Part shown: positions 33,943 to 41,485 of the stretch, one piece after another
Position numbering within the stretch: position 1 is the stretch's first letter
Layout of the letters: each line of letters starts with the position of its first letter
Assembly (NCBI RefSeq): GCF_031458255.1
Contig: NZ_JAVDYC010000001.1
Coordinates: 5,217,001-5,281,000 of the forward strand
DNA: 64,000 bases
Origin: Catenuloplanes niger
Lineage (GTDB): Bacteria > Actinomycetota > Actinomycetes > Mycobacteriales > Micromonosporaceae
Reading direction: 5' to 3'
The notes under the pieces: model-generated
Database searches by the model: none
What the model was told of the DNA's origin: nothing
Seen by the model: only the letters and a program-made list of their open reading frames with translations
Program-made: the position numbers and the translations under genes

Positions 33943-35063
33943 GAAGCCTCCTTCATGCCGTGCTGACAGTAGTGACTGAGTGGAGCCTTCGCCTCCTGGT
34001 ACACCCGTGCCATGGGTCGGCATACCCGGCAGGTGGATGAGAGCTTGCAGCCCGTGCATCCACCTGTGCGAAGCATCTGGGCGTCTGCGATGCCGGGCAG
34101 ACGCAAGAGCCCTTGCGGGCCTTCGGTGATCAAGCTGATGGGGTTGTCCCGGCCGACCTTGCACATCGTCGCGAAACCGTGCGGGTCGACGTGGAACGAC
34201 GTGTGTCCCGCCGGGCAGCCCTGGAAGACATCGCTCTTGCCGATCAGGTCGGGAACCTGCGTAGCGAGCGTGGAGCCCTTGCCGGTGTAGGTCGGTGAGA
34301 TGGAGGCGTACTCCTTGAACCGCAGGCCGAGATCTCGCACCATCGCTCGCATCTCGTCCAGCTCGGCGACGTTGTGCTTGGTGATGATCAGGGTGACCTC
34401 GACGGGAAGCCCGGCTGCAGCCGCCGCGACGAGCCCGCGATAGGCGTTCTTGAACGCCCCTCGTGTCTGCGTCAGGGCGTCGGCGGTCTCCGGGCTTGCC
34501 CCGTACATCGACACGGTGATCTTGTGCGGCTGACGCCTTCTGAACGCGTCCAGCAGGTCTTCCCGGTAGAGGCGGGAGCCGTTGGTCAAGATCTCCATCA
34601 TCATCCCGGCCGCGTGGGCTCGATCGTACGAGGGCACGAAGTCCGGGTCGATGAGCGGTTCGCCGCCGGTGATCTCGAACCAGATGACGCCCATGTCGCG
34701 CAGCATGTCGATCAGACGCAGCTTGTCCGCGAGCGGTAGCCCGGCGAAGGGGCGTTGTTCGAGGTAGCAGTGCTCACAGGAGAAGTTGCATCCCTTGTTG
34801 ATCTCCCATGAGGCGCGGCTGTACGTGACCGGCAGAACCGACGGTGGCCGGACCACAAGCGCCTCGTTGACCGGGCGCGCCGTCAGGTCCAACCCCCACG
34901 CCTGTCGCGCTACCTCGGCGAACCAGCCGGGCATGACCGCGTTCTGATCGGCCAGGTCGGCAAGCTCGGCGTAGTACCTGGAGGGAAGCTGCATGGCCGC
35001 GTTCTGACCCGCCCGGACAGCGATGAACTTGTCCTCCTGCGGACTGACGATTGCCTGGTACAT
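33939..35063 (-). CDS. Radical SAM/SPASM peptide-maturase-like enzyme
   Basis: 374 residues. The N-terminal ~85 residues could be a peptide-binding (RRE-like) region. The radical SAM cluster motif CNFSCEHC uses C92, C96 and C99, and GGEPLIDPDF is the SAM-binding GGE. The C-terminal SPASM domain has Cys at about 283, 301, 336, 339, 345, 348 and 366, enough for two auxiliary Fe-S clusters. SPASM enzymes modify ribosomal peptides (thioether, C-C cross-link, decarboxylation) or proteins. It starts at the ATG at 35063 behind AGGAGGA and overlaps the start of the 54-aa peptide gene, its likely substrate. Confidence 0.9.
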   Translation of the reverse strand: MYQAIVSPQEDKFIAVRAGQNAAMQLPSRYYAELADLADQNAVMPGWFAEVARQAWGLDLTARPVNEALVVRPPSVLPVTYSRASWEINKGCNFSCEHCYLEQRPFAGLPLADKLRLIDMLRDMGVIWFEITGGEPLIDPDFVPSYDRAHAAGMMMEILTNGSRLYREDLLDAFRRRQPHKITVSMYGASPETADALTQTRGAFKNAYRGLVAAAAAGLPVEVTLIITKHNVAELDEMRAMVRDLGLRFKEYASISPTYTGKGSTLATQVPDLIGKSDVFQGCPAGHTSFHVDPHGFATMCKVGRDNPISLITEGPQGLLRLPGIADAQMLRTGGCTGCKLSSTCRVCRPMARVYQEAKAPLSHYCQHGMKEAS

Positions 35064-35105
35064 CGGTCCTCCTGTCCTGGTCAGTCAGTGGTGGCGCGTG
35101 AGCGC

Positions 35106-35147
35106 GGGCGGGCGTGACGGGAGCGGGGGCATCCGCCACGCCCGCCC
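35106..35147. terminator. GC-rich stem-loop between the CX4CX4C gene and the radical SAM gene
   Basis: GGGCGGGCGTG (35106-35116) pairs with 35137-35147 around a 20-base loop. On the minus strand it could attenuate read-through from the small gene into the radical SAM gene and so set their ratio. Confidence 0.45.
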
Positions 35148-35196
35148 ACTCCCGTCAGGAGGGCCGGCTCTGACGGGCTTCGAGAGGGCTCGGGTT

Positions 35197-35478
35197 TCAG
35201 CGGGAGGTCGCGTCGATCAGGCGGTTGGGCGTTCGGGGAATCCAGCCCATGAACCGTGGCCAGAAGTCGATGTCGGCGGGCTTGGGGTGCCGGACCGCAT
35301 CCGCGATGGCTTCGTGCATGTGGGCTGCCATGTACATCCGGAGTAGGAGCCGTGAATGCCGGAAGGTCCTCAGCAGCGCAGCGCGTCTCTCCTCGCACGG
35401 CCACGCCTGACCACAGCTCGACACCTTGCACGTCCAGTCGGGTCGCGAGGGAGCGTGGAGAGTCGCTGTCTCAGCCAT
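35197..35478 (-). CDS. Small Cys-motif protein (CX4CX4C), 93 aa
   Basis: Starts MAETATLHAPSRPDW behind a strong AGGAGGGAG. The motif WTCKVSSCGQAWPCEERR (Cys 17, 22 and 27 approximately) is followed by a helical, His- and Arg-rich tail. From memory, similar small proteins with a WxC..CGxPWPC pattern occur widely in Streptomyces mobile or regulatory loci and are often labelled flavin reductase without basis. A metal-binding adaptor is plausible. It is the first gene of the minus-strand cassette and divergent from the HTH gene at 35766, with ~290 bp between. Confidence 0.7.
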   Translation of the reverse strand: MAETATLHAPSRPDWTCKVSSCGQAWPCEERRAALLRTFRHSRLLLRMYMAAHMHEAIADAVRHPKPADIDFWPRFMGWIPRTPNRLIDATSR

Positions 35479-35765
35479 CGGTTCTCCCTCCTGACCGTTG
35501 CCGCCCGCCGCCCCTCGCTCGGTTGCTGAGAGCGGCGGGCGGGGCACTGGTGAGTCGATGAGGTGCATCGACGCGAAAACGATCGCATCTGCGCAGCCTC
35601 GGACACACCTCTGTGGTCGGTCGTGGACGATCGGATCTGTGTGTAGGGCTGAGCTGCGGATACACCCATGATCGACGTCGCTTGCCCATTCGAGTGGGCA
35701 ACAGTAGCGTGGCCGTCACGACCGGTGATGACGGATGGCTCGGCATCGGTGACGGAGAGGCCGGA

Positions 35766-36899
35766 ATGGGAGCAGCGGCACAACGCAGCCAGTCCCCGCA
35801 GGCGCGCGGACGAGAGCTGGCACGACAGGGCAAGGATCTCTACATGGAATGCGGGTCGGTCAGCGCCGCCGCTCGCGAGCTGATGAACCGGCACCAGGAT
35901 CTGCCCAGCATCCAGGCGCATCGGTACGCGGCGGGGCTGTCACAGGATCAAGCCGCAGCCCGGTACAACACCGTTGCCGGTAATCAGACCACTCTTGGTG
36001 GAACCACCATCAACGCGTGGGAGAGCTGGGCACGAGCGCGGGGAAGCGCGGGAGCCGGATCACCACCGTCGTTCGCCAGTCTGCTGATCCTCGCTACCGC
36101 GTACGGGCGTGGCCCGCATGGCACCGCGGACGAGACCATCTCGCCGAGTGACCTTGTGCAAGAGGCGTACGAGAAGCTAGGTCCCGAGGACCAACTCGCG
36201 CTGAAGAGCGTGGCCGCTCGTCCCTCCATGACCGCCACCAGCGACGCGCTCCAGCCGCGTAACGCCGTCGTCGGCGGGTCGCCGGGCGTGGACAACATCA
36301 TCGGGCCGGACTTCAACCTCCAGGTGCCTACGATCGACAACGGGAATCCAGCCATCTGTGCGTTCTCGTTGCCCAACCCGAATCCGGGCCAGCTACTCGA
36401 TCTCACCTGGAATACGTTCGGCTTCGGCGTCCAACGCCTGATGAAGCAGATCAAGAGCCTCGGACGACGGCTCAACGCTGACATCTGCTTCGGGATCAAC
36501 GAGGCGGGCCTGGTGATGGCGACCTTCCTCGCCTCAGCCCAGTTCAACCGGTCCGCTATCGGGTACCTCCGGTGCCACCGGGTGAAGAACGAGGTGACCT
36601 TCACCAAGGAGTCCCACTACCCGGAGACGGTCGAAGCGCCGGTCATCGTCATCTGCGACTTCGAGGTGAAGCACGCGGACGTGGTGGGCCTGGTGGCGCG
36701 TGAGCTGCGAGCCCGCTACCCGGGAGCGGAGCTGTACTTCGCTGTCTTCGGCGCGATGACGAAGGGCAACTCGTTGGAGGTAGAGAGCTTCGACGATCTG
36801 ACCGGAGCGACGATTATGAAGGCCGCGAATTTCGAGGCCGTCTTCATCGCCGCGACCATGAGCCCACCCGGCATCGAACCACCGCTTGAGCTGCGTTGA
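35766..36899 (+). CDS. HTH protein fused to a phosphoribosyltransferase-like domain
   Basis: 377 residues. The N-terminal part (about 15-110) contains IQAHRYAAGLSQDQAAARYN followed by a WESWARARG-PPSFASLLILATAYG block, an XRE-like HTH arrangement of actinomycetes. A hinge follows. The C-terminal part (about 235-370) resembles a type I PRTase: ADICFGINEAGLVMATFL, and APVIVICDFEVKHADVVGLVARELR where the PRPP loop (VxxxDD) is expected but the second Asp is replaced. It may be a sensor using a degenerate PRTase fold to bind a nucleotide. Start chosen at the ATG at 35766 (GGAGAGG upstream). The next gene follows after 17 bp. Confidence 0.7.
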   Translation: MGAAAQRSQSPQARGRELARQGKDLYMECGSVSAAARELMNRHQDLPSIQAHRYAAGLSQDQAAARYNTVAGNQTTLGGTTINAWESWARARGSAGAGSPPSFASLLILATAYGRGPHGTADETISPSDLVQEAYEKLGPEDQLALKSVAARPSMTATSDALQPRNAVVGGSPGVDNIIGPDFNLQVPTIDNGNPAICAFSLPNPNPGQLLDLTWNTFGFGVQRLMKQIKSLGRRLNADICFGINEAGLVMATFLASAQFNRSAIGYLRCHRVKNEVTFTKESHYPETVEAPVIVICDFEVKHADVVGLVARELRARYPGAELYFAVFGAMTKGNSLEVESFDDLTGATIMKAANFEAVFIAATMSPPGIEPPLELR

Positions 36900-36916
36900 C
36901 CGTTGGAGAGGCACTG

Positions 36917-37846
36917 ATGGATCAAGCCAGGAACGTTCCCTCGCAGGCTATGAAGATCGCCGAGATGGTCAGATCGGTGATGCTGGAACTGCGACCCCGC
37001 CTCGTAGAGGCTGCGCTGACCGGCCGGCGGGGCGAGAGCGAGAACCTGCGTCACGCGGACAACTTCCTGTCTGAGCACGACCTGTGGATGCATCGGCGTT
37101 ACCGGGAACTCCTCACCCCTGTTCTCGGCGCGTTCGTCTATGCCTCCGAGGAAGCGGAGCCGGAGGTGATCGGCGACGACCCCGACCCCGACCTGTGCGT
37201 GCTGGTGGACCCGCTCGACACGAGCGAACTCGCCGTGCGGGGCGTGCTTGGCTACACGCACGTCATGGTCTACTCACGCGCTGCGGCTCAACCGGTGATC
37301 GCCGTCGTCGGCGACATCTTCCACCACCTTCAGCTCTACGTCGGCGCTCGCGATGAGCAGGGCGTCGACCGAGCCTTCGTCGTGACCGCAGACGGCGAGA
37401 CCTACGAACTCGGTCCGCGTCCACCGAAGCGACTCGCCGAGTCGATGGTGACCAACTTCCTGATGAAGCCCGGTGAACGCTTCCTCCCGCTCTCGCAGAA
37501 GACCCAGCTCATGAACACGCTTGATGAGCCGTCAGAGGATGGCAAGAGCCGGGGCCGTATCGGCGTGGACTTCGGCTCCGTCAGCCTCTGCCATGTCGCC
37601 GCAGGCATGACCGAGGCCGTCATCGAGTTCGCCAAGGGCTTCGCCGTCTGGGACCTCGCGCCAGGCCACTACATCCTGCACGCCGCCGGAGGAACCGTGC
37701 TCGACCTGGACGGCGACCCCGTGCCGCTCGACTATCGCTTCGGCTCGTTCGACGAGATCACCAAGGCCATGGACCGGCGACAGCGGTTCGTCGCTGCGGG
37801 AAGTAGCGAACTGGCGGCGGAAATTGTCACTGCGCTTCGCTCCTGA
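36917..37846 (+). CDS. Inositol-monophosphatase/CysQ-family phosphatase
   Basis: 309 residues. Metal-binding motifs of the family are present in variant form: YASEEAE (Glu78/79; canonical GEE), VDPLDTSE (Asp98, Asp101; canonical DPLDGT) and AVWDLAPGHYILHAAGG (canonical WDxAAG). Two-metal Li-sensitive phosphatases of this fold act on inositol phosphates, PAP, NADP or sugar phosphates. The substrate here is unknown. Preferred start is the ATG at 36917 behind GGAGAGG. Co-transcribed with the HTH-PRTase gene, suggesting a nucleotide- or phosphosugar-related pathway. Confidence 0.8.
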   Translation: MDQARNVPSQAMKIAEMVRSVMLELRPRLVEAALTGRRGESENLRHADNFLSEHDLWMHRRYRELLTPVLGAFVYASEEAEPEVIGDDPDPDLCVLVDPLDTSELAVRGVLGYTHVMVYSRAAAQPVIAVVGDIFHHLQLYVGARDEQGVDRAFVVTADGETYELGPRPPKRLAESMVTNFLMKPGERFLPLSQKTQLMNTLDEPSEDGKSRGRIGVDFGSVSLCHVAAGMTEAVIEFAKGFAVWDLAPGHYILHAAGGTVLDLDGDPVPLDYRFGSFDEITKAMDRRQRFVAAGSSELAAEIVTALRS

Positions 37847-37965
37847 CGGAGGCATTTGACCAGCTCAAGGGTTGTGCGGGCTCGTTCTAACCCGTTCAGA
37901 AAGACTCTGAAACTGTGGCGGAATCTGAGCTGCTATTACCTGCCGGTCCTCGGATGAAGGCGTTA

Positions 37966-37978
37966 GGGGTCGTACCCC
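37966..37978. repeat. Short palindrome GGGGT-CGT-ACCCC
   Basis: Thirteen-base hairpin in the gene-free stretch between the phosphatase and resolvase genes. Its arms resemble, in reverse order, the CCCCGTAGGGG hairpins at 32243-32534. Confidence 0.5.
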
Positions 37979-38031
37979 CACCCTCATGTGTATGCAAACG
38001 TCCTGCTCAGAGGGTGTTCAAAAACGAAGGA

Positions 38032-38136
38032 TTATGAGACGGCTCAGCCGGAGGGCTCGGCGAGGCTGAAACCTTGTCCATAACTCGTCTCGAAACATGG
38101 CTTACGAGCTTGATGTTTTGAGACGAGTTATGAGAC
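38032..38136. promoter_or_regulatory. Resolvase-binding-like palindrome upstream of the recombinase gene
   Basis: CATAACTCGTCTCGAAACAT (38079-38098) and its complement (38113-38132) pair at 19 of 20 positions around a 14-base loop. TTATGAGAC occurs at 38032-38040 and again at 38128-38136, partly inside the right arm. The right arm ends 14 bp before the recombinase start codon. This is a probable res/crossover site or autoregulatory operator. Confidence 0.65.
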
Positions 38137-38145
38137 AGTCTCTGC

Positions 38146-38739
38146 ATGGCGATACCCACTGGCGTCAGCCAGCTCATCGGATATGCCCGTGTCTCCACCA
38201 ACGCACAGGACGCACAGCTACAGCGAGACGCACTCGCTGAGGTCGGGTGTGCCCGGGTCTTCGAGGACAAGGCGAGCGGCAAGAACACCGACCGTGTGGG
38301 CCTCGCTGCCGCGTTGGATTACGCGCGGCCCGGCGACACCCTGTGCGTCTGGAAGCTTGACCGTCTCGGTCGCTCGGTGAAGGACGTGCTCACCATCGCG
38401 GACGATCTCCATGGGCGAGACATCGGCCTGCGCATCCTGACCGGCAAGCTCTCCGGGGTCTACACGCCTACCGGGGAGGGGAAGTTCTTCTTCACCATGA
38501 TGGCCGCCTTCGCGGAACTGGAGCGCGACATCATCCGCGAGCGGACGCGGGCCGGACTGGACGCCGCGAAGGCTCAGGGCCGGACCGGCGGGCGGCCAAC
38601 GGTCGTCAACGAGGACATCCTGACTGTTGCGCGTGCCCGGCGGGCGAAGGGCGAGAGCGTCAACTCCATCGCCAAGGTGCTGGGAGTCTCGCGGGCGACG
38701 CTGCATCGACACCTCGCGGAGCCCGCAGAGGAGCACTGA
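38146..38739 (+). CDS. Small serine recombinase (resolvase/invertase family)
   Basis: 197 residues. GYARVSTNAQ carries the catalytic Ser17, followed by DKASGKNTDRVGLAAALDYARPGDTLCVWKLDRLGRSVKDVL and MMAAFAELERDIIRERTRAGLDAAKAQGRTGGRP. The C-terminal Hin-like HTH reads VNSIAKVLGVSRATLHRHL. It could resolve dimers of the excised element, invert a segment or assist excision. It lies at the element's right end, reading toward attR, behind a 20-bp palindrome. Confidence 0.93.
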   Translation: MAIPTGVSQLIGYARVSTNAQDAQLQRDALAEVGCARVFEDKASGKNTDRVGLAAALDYARPGDTLCVWKLDRLGRSVKDVLTIADDLHGRDIGLRILTGKLSGVYTPTGEGKFFFTMMAAFAELERDIIRERTRAGLDAAKAQGRTGGRPTVVNEDILTVARARRAKGESVNSIAKVLGVSRATLHRHLAEPAEEH

Positions 38740-38744
38740 GCCGC

Positions 38745-38796
38745 GAGCCTGCGACACGGGAAGGCCGGTTGCCGACCGTCCGCGTACCGCAGGCTC
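38745..38796. terminator. Possible terminator at the right end of the element
   Basis: GAGCCTGCG (38745-38753) pairs with 38788-38796 around a long loop. It lies between the convergent resolvase and hybrid mycoredoxin genes, so it may terminate both and replace the orphaned host terminator. Confidence 0.4.
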
Positions 38797-38824
38797 AGGC
38801 GATCTCAGGCTTGTGGAGCTGCGA

Positions 38825-39088
38825 TCAAGCGACCGGAGCCGTACCCGCGATGGCTTCCTTGACTTGCTTGATCGTCGGGTTTGTCATTACGATTTCGCTC
38901 CCGCCAGTGGGGGGAACAATGCGAACCGTGGGTACGGTCTGGTTCCCGCCGTTGACGCTCATCACGAACGCCGCCGCCTCGTCGTCCGCCTCGATGTCCA
39001 CCACCTCGTAGCCGATGCCCGCACGGTCGAGCTGCGACTTCAGGCGATGGCAGTAGCCGCACCAGCTCGTCGAGTACATGGTCAACAT
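38825..39088 (-). CDS. mrx1: Mycoredoxin / glutaredoxin-like protein with element-supplied C-terminus
   Basis: 87 residues. The N-terminal MLTMYSTSWCGYCHRL carries the redox motif CGYC (Cys10, Cys13) of mycothiol-dependent mycoredoxin, which reduces protein-mycothiol disulfides. NQTVPT contains the cis-Pro loop. Residues 1-54 are host-derived. From the att core (38927-38941, encoding QTVPT) onward the sequence VRIVPPTGGSEIVMTNPTIK and tail is element-derived; the original ending is at 30238-30333. The two endings share the MTNP/LTNP motif and helix length, so the hybrid should still fold. Position next to uvrD2 matches Rv3198A. Confidence 0.92.
   Translation of the reverse strand: MLTMYSTSWCGYCHRLKSQLDRAGIGYEVVDIEADDEAAAFVMSVNGGNQTVPTVRIVPPTGGSEIVMTNPTIKQVKEAIAGTAPVA
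38927..38941. repeat. attR core
   Basis: CGTGGGTACGGTCTG, matching attL at 14 of 15 positions. The single difference is a synonymous Val codon change (GTA here, GTG in the stranded copy). Flanks of a rebuilt attP show a weak dyad: GGGGAAC before and GTTGCCCC after the core. Confidence 0.75.
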
Positions 39089-39214
39089 CGCAGGTTCTCT
39101 CCCCTATGACAGACAGTGATGACCCGATCATCATCCCCAACCAGGGCCGATGTGCGGATAATCCCGCGCCCGGCGTGAGGTTTCCCGCGGCGCGATGACC
39201 TAGGCTCGAACGCC

Positions 39215-41365
39215 GTGGGTGACAGCGTCATATCCGGGCTCGACCCGGACCAGCTCAGGGCGGTGACCGCGCCGGCCGGGCCGGTCTGCATCCTGGCCGG
39301 CGCGGGCACCGGCAAGACGCGGGCCGTCACCCACCGGATCGCGCACCGCGTCCGCTCCGCGGAGATCTCCGCCCGGCACGTGCTGGCGGTCACGTTCACG
39401 GCCCGGGCCGCCGCGGAGATGCGCGCCCGGCTGGCCGCGCTCGGCGTCCCCGGCGTGCAGGCCCGCACGTTCCACGCGGCCGCGCTGCGCCAGGTCCGCT
39501 ACTTCGCGCCGCGGATCCTGGACGGCCGGGCGATGCCGCAGCTGCTGGAGAGCAAGGCGCGGCTGGTCACGCTGGCGGCCGGGCGGACCGGCGTGCGCGC
39601 GGACCGGATCGTCGCGCGCGACCTGGCCGGCGAGATCGAGTGGGCCAAGTCGTCGCTGGTCGAGCCGGGGGAGTACCCGGTCGCCGCGGTGAAGGCCACC
39701 CGGGAACCGCCGCTGGCCCCGGAGCGGGTCGCGGAGGTGTTCGCCGAGTACGAGCGGGTCAAACGCTCGCAGGGCGTGATCGACTTCGAGGACATGCTGC
39801 GCGCCGCGGTCTGGGGCATCGAGGAGCACGCGGACGTGGCCGAGGAGGTCCGGTCGCAGTACCGGCACTTCGTGGTCGACGAGTACCAGGACGTGAACCC
39901 GCTGCAGCAGCGCCTGCTGGACGCGTGGCTCGGCGGCCGGGACGACCTGACCGTGGTCGGCGACGCGAGCCAGACCATCTATTCGTTCACCGGCGCCACC
40001 TCGTCGTACCTGATCGACTTCGCCCGCCGGTTCCGCAACGCGACGGTGGTCCGGCTGACTCGCGACTACCGGTCCACGCCGCAGGTGGTCGCGCTGGCCA
40101 ACACGGTGATCGCGGCGGCCCGGGGCGCGGAGGCACGGCTGCGGCTGGAACTGGTCGGCCAGCGCACCCCCGGGCCGGAGCCGGAGCTGCGGATCTTCGC
40201 GGACGAGCCGGACGAGGCGGCCGCGGTGGCCCGCCGCTGCGTCGAGCTGATCAGGTCCGGCACGCCGGCCCGCGAGATCGCGGTGCTGTTCCGGACGAAC
40301 GCGCAGTCCGAGGCGTACGAGGCCGCGTTCACCGACGCGCGGGTGCCGTACGTGGTGCAGGGCGCGGAGCGGTTCTTCGAGCGCACCGAGATCCGCCAGG
40401 CCATGATCGCGTTGCGCGCCGCGACCCGCTCCACGCCGTCCGGGACGCCGCTGCGGACCGCCGTGGTGGACGCGCTCGCCGCGACCGGCTGGGCGCCGGA
40501 CGCACCGCCGCCCGGCGGCGCGGCGCGTGAGCGGTGGGAGGCGCTGGCCGCGCTGGTGCAGCTGGCCGTGGATTTCGCGGCGGTACCGGAGATCCTGCCG
40601 ATCGGCGAGGGCGGGGCCGTGCAGCGGGACGCCACGCTGGCCGGCTTCAACGAGGAGCTGGCCCGGCGCGCCGCGCAGCAGCACGCGCCCGCGCTGGAGG
40701 GCGTCACGCTCGCGTCGCTGCACTCGGCGAAGGGCCTGGAGTGGGACGCGGTGTTCCTGGTCGGGCTGGCCGACGGGACGCTGCCCACCTCGTACGCCCG
40801 GACGCCGGAGGCGCTGGAGGAGGAACGCCGGCTGCTCTACGTCGGCGTGACCCGGGCCCGGCACTGGCTGTGGCTCTCCTACGGGCAGAGCCGGTCGCCG
40901 GGCGGGCGGCCGCGGCGGCCGTGCCGGTTCATGCCGAGCTTCGAGAAGCCGGCCACCGCCACCGCCGGACCGCGGCCGGAGACGCCGAGTCGGAAACCCG
41001 ACCGGCGGCGCGTCCCGATCGCGTCCTGCCGGGTCTGCGGCGCCACGCTGCTGGCCGGCGCGGACCGCAAGCTGGGCCGCTGCCCGGGCTGCCCGAGCGA
41101 CCTCGACGAGGACCTCTACGACCGGCTGGTCGACTGGCGAGCCCGGGTCGCCGGAGGCCAGAAAGTACCTGCATACGTCGTGTTGACGGATGCCACGCTG
41201 GTGGCCCTCGCGGAGCGCCGTCCGAGCCGGCCGGAACAGCTGCTGGAGATCGCCGGGATCGGTCCGCGCAAGCAGCGGCTCTACGGCGCGTCCGTGATGG
41301 CGCTGATCGGCGGCGCGACCGTCGATGAAGTGACCGCCCAAAAAACTTCTGAAAACCCGCATTAA
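39215..41365 (+). CDS. uvrD2: ATP-dependent DNA helicase UvrD2
   Basis: 716 residues. The SF1 helicase core has Walker A GAGTGKTR (29-36), FVVDEYQDVNPLQQ, VGDASQTIYSFTGA, LHSAKGLEWDAVFLVGL and LLYVGVTRARHWLWLS. A tetracysteine zinc module follows (C605, C608, C623, C626) and then an HRDC domain (about 635-705). The architecture is diagnostic of actinobacterial UvrD2, a 3'-5' DNA unwinding motor essential in mycobacteria. The GTG at 39215 is taken as start. The last codons overlap the whiB7 promoter region. Confidence 0.95.
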   Translation: MGDSVISGLDPDQLRAVTAPAGPVCILAGAGTGKTRAVTHRIAHRVRSAEISARHVLAVTFTARAAAEMRARLAALGVPGVQARTFHAAALRQVRYFAPRILDGRAMPQLLESKARLVTLAAGRTGVRADRIVARDLAGEIEWAKSSLVEPGEYPVAAVKATREPPLAPERVAEVFAEYERVKRSQGVIDFEDMLRAAVWGIEEHADVAEEVRSQYRHFVVDEYQDVNPLQQRLLDAWLGGRDDLTVVGDASQTIYSFTGATSSYLIDFARRFRNATVVRLTRDYRSTPQVVALANTVIAAARGAEARLRLELVGQRTPGPEPELRIFADEPDEAAAVARRCVELIRSGTPAREIAVLFRTNAQSEAYEAAFTDARVPYVVQGAERFFERTEIRQAMIALRAATRSTPSGTPLRTAVVDALAATGWAPDAPPPGGAARERWEALAALVQLAVDFAAVPEILPIGEGGAVQRDATLAGFNEELARRAAQQHAPALEGVTLASLHSAKGLEWDAVFLVGLADGTLPTSYARTPEALEEERRLLYVGVTRARHWLWLSYGQSRSPGGRPRRPCRFMPSFEKPATATAGPRPETPSRKPDRRRVPIASCRVCGATLLAGADRKLGRCPGCPSDLDEDLYDRLVDWRARVAGGQKVPAYVVLTDATLVALAERRPSRPEQLLEIAGIGPRKQRLYGASVMALIGGATVDEVTAQKTSENPH

Positions 41366-41400
41366 TTCGTTTGCCCTCTCGCGTGGGAGGGGCTTAGCCT
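41352..41400 (+). promoter_or_regulatory. Probable WhiB7-type autoregulated promoter
   Basis: An AT-rich tract (GAAAACCCGCATTAATTCG) directly precedes TTGCCC (-35, 41371-41376), then 18 bp, then TAGCCT (-10, 41395-41400). An AT-rich patch just upstream of -35 is the known docking site for the WhiB7 AT-hook. It lies at the end of uvrD2 and ~630 bp ahead of whiB7. Confidence 0.6.
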
Positions 41401-41485
41401 CAGATCACACCTCACGAGCGCGGGTCTTCTTGCTGCTCGGACGGGGTGCAACCCGTATTCGTCAACGGCTAGTCGGAGAGAGAAG

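Larger units (their letters stand above)
30319..38941. mobile_element. Integrative element in the mycoredoxin gene, ~8.6 kb
   Basis: Bounded by the 15-bp att cores. The left end carries a large serine integrase reading inward; the right end carries a small serine resolvase. Inside are a low-GC repeat region, a radical SAM/SPASM peptide cassette with an APH-like kinase, an HTH-phosphoribosyltransferase-like gene and an inositol-phosphatase-family gene. Codon use is visibly less GC-biased than in the flanks. Joining the two host flanks at the core rebuilds a continuous mycoredoxin frame, which proves the insertion site. No conjugation, capsid or replication-initiation gene is recognised, so it may be mobilised in trans or be a decayed or cargo-only element. 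Confidence 0.85.

Noticed and set aside
38146-38739. Transposase of a Tn3-type transposon module
   Set aside because: The protein is a resolvase/invertase; no Tn3 transposase or complete terminal inverted repeats are seen around it.
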